This document shows positions 1 through 5,450 of a stretch of DNA of 28,514 bases, piece by piece. The DNA is from Bacteroidales bacterium UBA3289 (lineage in GTDB: Bacteria > Bacteroidota > Bacteroidia > Bacteroidales > UBA932). How positions within the stretch are numbered: the stretch's first letter is position 1; every line of letters starts with the position of its first letter. Where the stretch lies: the NCBI GenBank assembly GCA_002361625.1, contig DETL01000016.1, forward strand, positions 107,148-135,661, in the 5' to 3' direction. The notes under the pieces are model-generated. The model worked only from the letters and a program-made list of their open reading frames with translations, searched no databases and was not told the DNA's origin. Both the position numbers and the translations under genes were made by a program.

Positions 1-361
1 TGCCCTGGTCGCCGGCACCCTGCTCTTCCTCGCTGCCACGCTCGACGCCGCGGTTGATGTCAGCGCTCTGCTCATGCAGGGCCGACATGACGCCGCAGGA
101 ACTCCCGTCGAACATATACTCGGCCTTGTTATAGCCGATGCGGTTGATGGTGCTGCGGACGGTGGTCTGGATGTCCACGTAGGCTTCGGACTTGACTTCG
201 CCCATCACCACGACCATCCCCGTGGAGCAGAAGCTCTCGCAGGCAACCTTGGACTCGGGGTCCTGGCGGAGGAACTCGTCCAGGATGGCGTCGCTGATCT
301 GGTCGGCCACTTTGTCGGGATGGCCTTCGGAAACGGATTCGGAAGTAAATAAGTAGTTCAT
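1..361 (-). CDS. metK: S-adenosylmethionine synthetase, N-terminal part (cut by window edge)
   Basis: MetK makes S-adenosylmethionine from methionine and ATP in the cytosol. The gene reads leftward from an ATG at 361 and runs off the left edge after 120 codons, so only the N-terminal third is visible. The start MNYLFTSESVSEGHPDKVAD and the following QISDAILDEFL are the ATP/methionine-binding N-terminus typical of the family; a later segment with YVDIQTTVR and IGYNKAEYMFDGSSCGV also matches. It lies downstream of smpB on the same strand but has its own promoter and a 120-nt leader containing a peptide ORF and a U-tailed hairpin ending four bases before the ATG. Regulation by transcription attenuation is inferred from that leader. 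The family call is secure; the C-terminal catalytic domains are outside the window. Confidence 0.97.
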   Translation of the reverse strand, partial: MNYLFTSESVSEGHPDKVADQISDAILDEFLRQDPESKVACESFCSTGMVVVMGEVKSEAYVDIQTTVRSTINRIGYNKAEYMFDGSSCGVMSALHEQSADINRGVERGSEEEQGAGDQG

Positions 362-364
362 AGC

Positions 365-400
365 AAAAAAATTAGCCCCAAGCTAGAACGCGGAGGCTAA
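365..400 (-). terminator. U-tailed hairpin in the metK leader (candidate attenuator)
   Basis: Read leftward, TTAGCCTC (400-393) pairs with GGGGCTAA (379-372), giving an 8-bp stem with one G-U pair and a 13-base loop, followed directly by seven T (371-365). This has the shape of an intrinsic terminator, yet it sits between the metK promoter and the metK ATG. The last codons and stop of the leader ORF lie in the 5' arm and loop, so a ribosome there would prevent the stem from forming. Function as an attenuator is inferred from this geometry; no folding calculation was run. Confidence 0.6.
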
Positions 401-436
401 AAACACAAAACACTGATATGAAATGTAATTTAGCAT
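383..436 (-). CDS. Candidate 17-residue metK leader peptide
   Basis: A short ORF runs leftward from an ATG at 436 to a TAG at 385-383 and encodes MLNYISYQCFVFLASAF. It begins after an A-rich stretch (seven A ending at the ATG), the usual Bacteroidota initiation context. Its last five sense codons and stop occupy the 5' arm and loop of the U-tailed hairpin upstream of metK. The peptide has no run of methionine codons, so if it senses something it is not simple Met-tRNA starvation; it has two tyrosines, three phenylalanines and one cysteine in the interior. Not recognised as a named family. The placement makes it more than a chance ORF, but translation is unproven. Confidence 0.5.
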   Translation of the reverse strand: MLNYISYQCFVFLASAF

Positions 437-489
437 TTTTTTGAGTGGTTGCAAGCAATCCAAATCTCTCCACTTCTGTTTTTGGGACG

Positions 490-520
490 GCAAAGGTACT
501 ACTTTTTTCCGAATCTGCAA
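490..520 (-). promoter_or_regulatory. Promoter for metK leader
   Basis: On the minus strand TTG (520-518), a 19-base spacer and TACCTTTG (498-491) match the Bacteroidota TTG-N19-TAnnTTTG promoter. Transcription should start near 484, leaving a leader of about 120 nt before metK. This is one of the two best promoter matches in the window. Confidence 0.7.
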
Positions 521-537
521 GAAATATTTTCGATTTT

Positions 538-993
538 TTAATAGTCGCCCCGGTCCAGTTCGCGGCGGACGTCGCGCTCCTTGATGGTCTGGCGCTTGTC
601 GTACTCCTTCTTGCCCCGGGCAAGGGCGATGAGGAGCTTCGCGTAGCCGTTGTCTGCGATGAAGAGCTTGACGGCGACGATGGTGAGGCCGGCCTTCTTG
701 TCCTCGATGGCCAGATGGTTGAGTTCCTTCCGCGTGAGGAGGAGCCGGCGGTCACGGACGGGTTCATGCTGTCCCCAGGAACCCCAGTGGTACTGGGCGA
801 TGTTCATGCCCCGCACGAAGAGCTGGTTGCCGGCGAAATAGCAGTAGGCATCCTGCAGCGAGACTTTTCCCGCCCGGATGGACTTGATCTCGGTTCCCAC
901 CAGCTGGATGCCGGCGGTAAAGGTCTCCAGGAACTCGTAATCGAACGAGGCCCGGCGGTTCTTGATCTGTATGGAGCTTTTCGCTTTCGGCAT
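538..993 (-). CDS. smpB: SsrA-binding protein SmpB
   Basis: SmpB binds tmRNA and delivers it to stalled ribosomes for trans-translation. The 151-residue product fits the family length of about 150-160. It starts MPKAKSSIQIKNRRASFDYE, followed by the core ETFTAGIQLVGTEIKSIRAG and SLQDAYC, then the RDRRLLLTRKEL segment, and ends with the basic KGKKEYDKRQTIKERD-like tail (here RGKKEYDKRQTIKERD) that enters the empty ribosomal A site. A longer reading frame extends to 1122, but the ATG at 993 is chosen because the extension runs through the divergent promoter region and the miaA start and has no family similarity. A TACCTTTG box lies seven bases before this ATG, so the mRNA leader would be very short. 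Next gene downstream is metK, 176 bp away with its own promoter. Confidence 0.97.
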   Translation of the reverse strand: MPKAKSSIQIKNRRASFDYEFLETFTAGIQLVGTEIKSIRAGKVSLQDAYCYFAGNQLFVRGMNIAQYHWGSWGQHEPVRDRRLLLTRKELNHLAIEDKKAGLTIVAVKLFIADNGYAKLLIALARGKKEYDKRQTIKERDVRRELDRGDY

Positions 994-1000
994 AGGATTG

Positions 1001-1008
1001 CAAAGGTA
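1001..1008 (-). promoter_or_regulatory. -7 box for smpB
   Basis: TACCTTTG on the minus strand matches TAnnTTTG and ends seven bases before the smpB ATG at 993, so transcription would begin almost at the start codon. No convincing TTG was seen 19 bases upstream, in the space shared with the divergent miaA promoter. Confidence 0.5.
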
Positions 1009-1021
1009 AGCTTTTTTTCCG

Positions 1022-1029
1022 TAAATTTG
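1022..1029 (+). promoter_or_regulatory. -7 box for miaA
   Basis: TAAATTTG matches TAnnTTTG and ends four bases before the ATG at 1034. A TTG at 998-1000 is 21 bases upstream, a slightly long spacer. With the usual six or seven bases from box to transcription start, the transcript would begin in or next to the start codon. Confidence 0.5.
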
Positions 1030-1033
1030 CGTC

Positions 1034-1918
1034 ATGTCCCTTCCGAACAAGACAAACCTCCTGCCCGACCGTCCCGGCATCCCCCCGATGGCCCCGATGC
1101 CCGAGGCCGAAACCCTCGACATCCCGGCCCTGGCCGATTCCTATGCCCGCGGGGACATCGACCTCATCTGCGTCCTGGGTCCGACCGCGTCCGGCAAGAC
1201 GAAGTATGCAGTTCAGTTGGCCCGGGCTCTGGGAAGGGAGGGGCTTCCTGGAGCATATGCCCGTATTGGGTCGCGAAGCGACGCGGAAGGAAGCCCCTCC
1301 CTTCCCAAAGCCGAAATATTGTCGGCCGATTCCAGGCAGGTGTATACGGGCATGGACATCGGTACCGGAAAGGACCTCCGGGAATACGGCGAGGTGCCGT
1401 ACCACCTGATCGACCTGGTGCCGGCCGGGAGCAAGTTCAACATCTACCAGTACCAGGCCGCTTTCGCAGAGGCCTATGCCGATGTGCGTTCGCGGGGAGC
1501 GGTTCCCATCCTGTGCGGCGGCTCGGGGCTGTACATCGAATCCGTCACGCGCGCGTACAAGTTCGACAAGGAGAACGGCGTCCCGGCGGAGCGGCTCCCG
1601 CAGAAGACGTTCTACATCGGCACGCTCGTGTCCCGCGAGGAAAGGGTGGAACGCATCGACCGGCGGCTGGACGAACGGCTGGAGGAAGGCCTGGTGGAAG
1701 AAGTCCGCGGCCTGCTGGACAGCGGGATCCCGCCGGAGGACCTTCTCTGGTATGGTCTTGAATACAAGTTCGTTACGCAGTACATCCTGGGCGAGCTTTC
1801 CTATGACGAAATGCACATCCTCCTCGCCAATGCCATCCACCAGTTCGCCAAACGCCAGATGACCTGGTTCCGCGGCATGGAGCGCGACGGCGTGCGCATC
1901 CACTGGGTCCGCCCCTAA
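1034..1918 (+). CDS. miaA: tRNA dimethylallyltransferase, with in-frame repeat insertion and missing segment
   Basis: MiaA transfers a dimethylallyl group to adenosine 37 of tRNAs that read codons beginning with U. The 294-residue product has the P-loop GPTASGKT (49-56), the catalytic region DSRQVYTGMDIGTGK (99-113), CGGSGLYIESV, and the C-terminal YGLEYKFVTQYILGELSYDE / HQFAKRQMTWFRGMER signature. Two oddities are visible. Residues about 68-92 are encoded by a palindromic repeat and separate ARAL from AEILSADSRQ, which are adjacent in ordinary MiaA. After GLYIESVTRAYKFD the chain passes almost directly to IGTLVSREERVERIDRRLDE, omitting roughly 50 residues that normally hold the RAxRxxE-type tRNA-contact segment. 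ATGs at 1088 and 1097 are alternative starts, since the -7 box lies four bases before 1034. The stop overlaps that of convergent trmB by 4 bp. The family is certain; activity is not. Confidence 0.93.
   Translation: MSLPNKTNLLPDRPGIPPMAPMPEAETLDIPALADSYARGDIDLICVLGPTASGKTKYAVQLARALGREGLPGAYARIGSRSDAEGSPSLPKAEILSADSRQVYTGMDIGTGKDLREYGEVPYHLIDLVPAGSKFNIYQYQAAFAEAYADVRSRGAVPILCGGSGLYIESVTRAYKFDKENGVPAERLPQKTFYIGTLVSREERVERIDRRLDERLEEGLVEEVRGLLDSGIPPEDLLWYGLEYKFVTQYILGELSYDEMHILLANAIHQFAKRQMTWFRGMERDGVRIHWVRP
1231..1306. repeat. Palindromic element inside miaA
   Basis: GGGAAGGGAGGGGCTTCC (1231-1248) is repeated perfectly inverted at 1289-1306, with a 40-base centre containing the smaller palindrome GTCGCGAAGCGAC (1270-1282). 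The outer arms extend a few more bases with a mismatch. The element replaces no reading frame: it is translated as a roughly 25-residue Gly/Ser/Arg-rich insert in MiaA. Its centre shares a 16-base core with the ricT-gldH element. Confidence 0.85.
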
Positions 1919-2760
1919 CCTTTCGAAGGCTGATGGCTGAACGACCGGCGCGGCCCCTCGGCCTCCCGCCAGTACGCGGCATCGAAATCCGTGGGGTACG
2001 CAAACGGAGCACCGGCTCCGAGTTCTTCCCGATCCAGCCGGAATGCCAGGTACGTAATGGGCAGTCCCATCTTCAGGAACATCTGCTCATAGAACGTCTG
2101 CACCTCGAATACCGCATCTAAATCCGGGAGAGATTCCTTCGCTTCGCTCGGAATGACAGGTATGGAATGATAAATGTCCGTTCCAAAAGCCAGCACCTCC
2201 AGGTCGTTCGCCCGGACGACGGACTGGGTGTATTCGTAGAGGAAGCGGGAATCGGTCTTGAGATGGACGATGCCTCCCGGACGGAGGAAACGGCTGTAGC
2301 GTTGGAGGAACAGCGGCGAGGTGAGTCGGGCGTTCTCGCTGCCGCGGAGCTGCGGGTCGGAGAAAGTGAGCCAGATCTCGGAGACTTCGCCCGGGCCGAA
2401 AAACGCGTCGATGAACTCGATCCGGGTGCGCAGGAAGGCGACATTGCCCATCGACTCCTCGGTGGCTTCTTTCGCTCCCTTCCAGAGCCGCGCCCCTTTG
2501 ATGTCCACACCGATGAAATTCATCTCCGGGTGCCGACGGGCCAGGGCGATCGTGTAATCCCCTTTCCCACAGCCCAGTTCCAGGACGATGGGCTGCGCCT
2601 TCGCAAACATGTCCCGGTTCCAGTTCCCCTTGATGGCGTGGTCCCGGAGCACCAGTTCCCTGGAGCCTTCGGGCTTGGCCAGTACCGACGATGCATCCGG
2701 CTGCAACAGGCAGCGGAACGTCTCGTTCTCCGCAAATTTCTTGAGTTTACCGTGTCCCAT
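1915..2760 (-). CDS. trmB: tRNA (guanine-N7-)-methyltransferase, with short repeat-derived insert
   Basis: TrmB methylates N7 of guanosine 46 in the tRNA variable loop using S-adenosylmethionine. The 281-residue product carries the SAM-binding ELGCGKGDY (61-69) and IGVDIKG (83-89), the substrate-side TFSDPQ (family usually has PDP at this site, so a Pro is replaced by Ser), HLKTDSRFLYEYT, and the C-terminal TFYEQMFLKMGLPITYLAF. Between DIYHS and AVFEVQTFYEQ lies PVIPSEAKESLPDLD (201-215), which is the translation of a widespread palindromic repeat and is not expected in the family. The ATG overlaps the gldH TGA (ATGA), suggesting coupled translation at the end of the trxA-to-trmB run. The stop overlaps the miaA stop from the opposite strand, with no terminator between. 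Confidence 0.95.
   Translation of the reverse strand: MGHGKLKKFAENETFRCLLQPDASSVLAKPEGSRELVLRDHAIKGNWNRDMFAKAQPIVLELGCGKGDYTIALARRHPEMNFIGVDIKGARLWKGAKEATEESMGNVAFLRTRIEFIDAFFGPGEVSEIWLTFSDPQLRGSENARLTSPLFLQRYSRFLRPGGIVHLKTDSRFLYEYTQSVVRANDLEVLAFGTDIYHSIPVIPSEAKESLPDLDAVFEVQTFYEQMFLKMGLPITYLAFRLDREELGAGAPFAYPTDFDAAYWREAEGPRRSFSHQPSKG
2130..2159. repeat. Short palindromic repeat inside trmB
   Basis: The 30-base unit has ATTCC (2133-2137) and GGAAT (2150-2154) around CGCTTCGCTC-type sequence. On the minus strand it reads GTCATTCCGAGCGAAGCGAA and continues GGAATCTC. From memory this is a repeat dispersed in many bacterial genomes and often mistranslated as RAKRRNL- or PSEAKESL-type peptides; a search would confirm. 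Here it is in frame within trmB. Confidence 0.75.
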
Positions 2761-3227
2761 CAGAATCCCTCCTTGTTACGCTTTACGATCAGGCCCATGC
2801 CCCGGAGACCCTCCGGCGGATCCACAGGCCGTACTGTCAGGGTCCAGGGTCCCCATTCCTCCGGCCGGACGCCGGCCCGGTACGGGACCCGCACCTGCCG
2901 GGAAAAAGGCGTGGTCCGCCCTTCCAGCGGCATATAGACCTCCTCCCGGAAGACATGGAAAGACGGCGACGTCCAAGTCACCGTGAGCGGCATCGCTCCC
3001 ATCCTCACCAGCGAATCCATCGGCGCATCCACCCGCGTATAAAAATCGAAATCGTACGAGGCCGTCGAATCTTCCATCTCCACGAAGAAGGTATAAGGTC
3101 CCTCCCCTCCCACGAACCGCTCCACCGACATAGGCTCTTTACATCCAACAAGAAGCAGACATAAGAGAGGTACTAAGGCATAGACCGGGTATGACCTTCC
3201 CCAACCTGTGGCCACCCTCGGCCGCAT
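2760..3227 (-). CDS. gldH: GldH-like lipoprotein
   Basis: GldH is a lipoprotein of the Bacteroidota gliding group that is conserved in many non-gliding relatives, where its job is unclear. The frame shows a lipoprotein signal, YPVYALVPLLCLLLVGC, with the cysteine as predicted lipid site, then a soluble domain with YDFDFYTRVD and FSRQVRVPYRAGVRPEEWGP, and the C-terminal LRGMGLIVKRNKEG typical of the family. The gene sits directly after ricT and before trmB, the usual GldH neighbourhood. The start is uncertain: ATG 3227 gives 155 residues, close to the family length, but 3305, 3290, 3254 (ATG) and 3215 (GTG) are in the same frame. All of these candidates fall in or just beside a 120-bp palindromic element, which therefore supplies the N-terminus. 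Confidence 0.8.
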   Translation of the reverse strand: MRPRVATGWGRSYPVYALVPLLCLLLVGCKEPMSVERFVGGEGPYTFFVEMEDSTASYDFDFYTRVDAPMDSLVRMGAMPLTVTWTSPSFHVFREEVYMPLEGRTTPFSRQVRVPYRAGVRPEEWGPWTLTVRPVDPPEGLRGMGLIVKRNKEGF

Positions 3228-3300
3228 AAGAGGGAGGGGCCCATGGCTTGCCATGGGAGGGGTCGCGGAGCGACGGTTGGGGGAGGTCATACCCGGTCTA
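3181..3300. repeat. 120-bp palindromic element at the ricT-gldH junction
   Basis: A 26-base arm at 3181-3206 starting TAGACCGGGTATGACC is repeated inverted at 3275-3300 with a single mismatch. Inside are CCATGGCTTGCCATGG (3241-3256), a perfect 7-bp-stem palindrome, and GTCGCGGAGCGAC (3262-3274). The right end provides the ricT stop codon (TAG, read leftward); the left end lies within the gldH signal-peptide codons. TGCC is present on both outer flanks, which could be a target duplication. In RNA this would form a long hairpin between the two genes. Confidence 0.85.
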
Positions 3301-4464
3301 GGCATCTTTCTTCGGTTTGTTCTTCCCCTTGTTCCGGTTTCCGCTCTTGTTGCGACGCTTCTTCTTGCGCGCCTCGTCGAAGCGGGAGATGCTGTCGTCG
3401 CCCACGGCGGTGACGAACTCGGGGGCGGAAGGGGTGACGTCCGGAAGGAGCGTCTCCGGCTTCTGGCCGTTGCGGTTCATCATGATGATCTCGCGGACCT
3501 CGGAGGCCGGGAGCGGGTACATCTTCGCGAGGGATCCCTTCTCGTAGGAGAACCACATCGTCTCCCGAAGGATGTCCGTCTTCACGAGGTAAGCCAGACC
3601 ATCCTGGAACTCAAGCGGTTCCGATACCTTCGGAATGCGCGAGTGCGCGTCCATATAGGCCGATACCTCATAATTCAGGCAGCATTTGAGCTTGCCGCAC
3701 TGGCCGGCCAGTTTCTGGGGATTCAGGGAAAGGTCCTGGACCCGGGCGGCGGAGGTGCTGATGCTCTTGAACTCCGTGATGTAGTTCGCGCAGCACAGTT
3801 CCCGGCCGCAGATGCCCAGGCCACCGATCAGACCGGCTTCCTGACGGGCTCCGATCTGCTTCATTTCCACGCGGATATGGAACTCCTCGGCGAAGTCCTT
3901 GATCAGCTGGCGGAAGTCCACGCGACCGTCGGCGATGTAGTAAAAGATGGCCTTCGTACCATCCCCCTGGAATTCCACGTCCCCGATCTTCATTTCCAGG
4001 CCCAGGTTCGCCGCCAGCACGCGGGAGCGGATCATGGTTTCCTGTTCGCGGGCGATGGCGTCCTGCCAGCGCTCGATATCATAGGGTTTCGCCTTCCGGT
4101 AGATCTTCTTGAACACGGTCTTTTCCGGGTCGATGCCCTTGCACTTCATCTGCCGGGCCACGATAGGCCCTTCCAGCGTGACGATCCCGAGGTCGTGGCC
4201 CGTCTGGGCTTCCACGACCACCAGGTCGCCTGTCTTGACGCTCTGGCCGGAAGCATTGACATAGATTCCTTTACGCGTATTCTTGAAACGGACCTCGAAC
4301 AGGCTGTCGTACTGCTCCTGGGAAATGCCCTTGAGGTAGTTGTACACTTCCAGCTTGCAGCAGCCCTGGCGGTAGCGGATGTCCTCCGTCCCCGTCTGCT
4401 CGTTGCCGCTGATCACACAGCCGCGGAAGCAGTCATATCTGACGTTTTCGTTGCTATCCATCAT
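3298..4464 (-). CDS. ricT: RicT/YaaT-like PSP1-domain protein
   Basis: The protein belongs to the PSP1 C-terminal (YaaT/RicT) family. In Bacillus, RicT works with RicA and RicF in an iron-sulphur-containing complex that affects RNase Y; the role in Bacteroidota is unknown. Visible features are an N-terminal Cys-containing stretch (DCFRGC and RQGCCKLEVYNYLKG), the PSP1 core with KIGDVEFQGDGTKAIFYYIA and DFRQLIKDFAEEFHIRVEM, and the cysteine signature GICGRELCCANYI / GQCGKLKCCLNYE. The last 30 residues are Lys/Arg/Asn-rich and look unstructured. Start options are 4473, 4464 and 4461; 4464 is chosen because its ATG overlaps the holB TGA as ATGATGG. The TAG stop is the first triplet of the palindromic element that follows. 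Confidence 0.9.
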   Translation of the reverse strand: MMDSNENVRYDCFRGCVISGNEQTGTEDIRYRQGCCKLEVYNYLKGISQEQYDSLFEVRFKNTRKGIYVNASGQSVKTGDLVVVEAQTGHDLGIVTLEGPIVARQMKCKGIDPEKTVFKKIYRKAKPYDIERWQDAIAREQETMIRSRVLAANLGLEMKIGDVEFQGDGTKAIFYYIADGRVDFRQLIKDFAEEFHIRVEMKQIGARQEAGLIGGLGICGRELCCANYITEFKSISTSAARVQDLSLNPQKLAGQCGKLKCCLNYEVSAYMDAHSRIPKVSEPLEFQDGLAYLVKTDILRETMWFSYEKGSLAKMYPLPASEVREIIMMNRNGQKPETLLPDVTPSAPEFVTAVGDDSISRFDEARKKKRRNKSGNRNKGKNKPKKDA

Positions 4465-5447
4465 TGTATGCATGTATATAGCCGGTCCACCAGTTCGGTG
4501 AACAGGATCTTCTGGTTTACATTCCGCTCCAGCAGCAGGAGCGCCCGGTCCAGGGCGGCGAGCCCCTGCCGGGGAAAATTCTTGCGCAGCTTTCCGGCGA
4601 GATCCCCGTAGAAAGCCTTTTCATCCTCCGGGATGTCCCCGAGTTCCGACAAGCCCTGTTGCAGGAGGAACACATTCCGGAGCCCCTCCCCCGCAAAGCG
4701 GCAGAAGCTTTTCTGCTTCTCGCGGGAATCCAGCGCCGCGACCGCCTCGCCCGTCTCCAGCGCCCCCAGGAGGTCTTTCCGGACAAGCGAATCCATCAGG
4801 TCGTGGAACAGGTCGGCCAGGACGGTCAATTCCCCGCCCTGCCTGGGATGCGCGGCCAGGGTTTCTTCACGGGTCAGCGGAAGCACCCGGAGGAACAGGC
4901 AGCGGGAGGAAATCGTCGTGAGCACTTTCTCGGGCGCATGGGTGACCATCAGGAAGAGCGTCTTCTCCGGAGGTTCCTCCACCATCTTCAGGAGGCTGTT
5001 CGCCGCCTGCTGGTTCATTTTCTCAGGCAGGTACAGGACCACGGTCCGCCATCCGCCTTCCACCGCGGACAGCGAAAGCCTATCCAGGATGGAACGCGCT
5101 TCATGGACCGAGATATTGCTTTGTTTCCCCTCGATGCCGATAGCGGCATAGAGTTCATTCTCAAAGAAATACGGATTCTCCAGCAGGAGTTCCCGGAACT
5201 TTCCGATGAACTGGGCGGAAACCGGCTTGTCAGGCCCCGCGACCGGGAAGACGAAGTGGATGTCCGGATGGATGAGCTTCTTCACCCGGGGATTGTGCCC
5301 ATAGACCTCGTCCAGGAAGTCCAGCAGGAGCGGGAAAGCGCCCCCGCCGTCGTTCTCATGCAGCAGCATGGCATGCGGAATCCGGCCGCTCTCCGCCATG
5401 TGCCGGAGGGTCGCCGCCAGGATTGCGTTGCCGGAAGATGCTGCCAT
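4461..5447 (-). CDS. holB: DNA polymerase III subunit delta prime
   Basis: The delta prime subunit is part of the clamp loader that opens the beta sliding clamp at replication forks. The 328-residue product has the AAA+ delta-prime layout: SGRIPHAMLLHE at the N-terminus in place of a working P-loop, HPDIHFVFPVAG, then NQQAANSLLKMVEEPPEKTL and ISSRC, the SRC arginine-finger motif. The cysteine-rich zinc module usual in bacterial delta prime is not apparent; the corresponding region reads YGHNPRVKKLIHPD. It is somewhat shorter than typical relatives. It follows the polyprenyl synthase with a 3-bp gap and overlaps ricT, so the genes are likely translated from one message. The identity is supported by both sequence and the conserved ricT neighbour. 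Confidence 0.9.
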   Translation of the reverse strand: MAASSGNAILAATLRHMAESGRIPHAMLLHENDGGGAFPLLLDFLDEVYGHNPRVKKLIHPDIHFVFPVAGPDKPVSAQFIGKFRELLLENPYFFENELYAAIGIEGKQSNISVHEARSILDRLSLSAVEGGWRTVVLYLPEKMNQQAANSLLKMVEEPPEKTLFLMVTHAPEKVLTTISSRCLFLRVLPLTREETLAAHPRQGGELTVLADLFHDLMDSLVRKDLLGALETGEAVAALDSREKQKSFCRFAGEGLRNVFLLQQGLSELGDIPEDEKAFYGDLAGKLRKNFPRQGLAALDRALLLLERNVNQKILFTELVDRLYTCIQ

Positions 5448-5450
5448 GGG

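Noticed and set aside
362..489. SAM-sensing riboswitch upstream of metK
   Set aside because: Apart from the leader ORF and one hairpin, I could not recognise the conserved core or pseudoknot of a known SAM riboswitch class. A covariance-model search would be decisive.
994..1122. N-terminal extension of smpB to 1122
   Set aside because: The added 43 residues run through the smpB/miaA promoter region and the miaA start and have no SmpB similarity; ATG 993 gives the normal length.
4461..5447. holB as a pseudogene because the P-loop and zinc cysteines are missing
   Set aside because: Delta prime subunits normally lack a working P-loop, the SRC motif and helical C-terminus are intact, and the frame is unbroken and translationally coupled to ricT.
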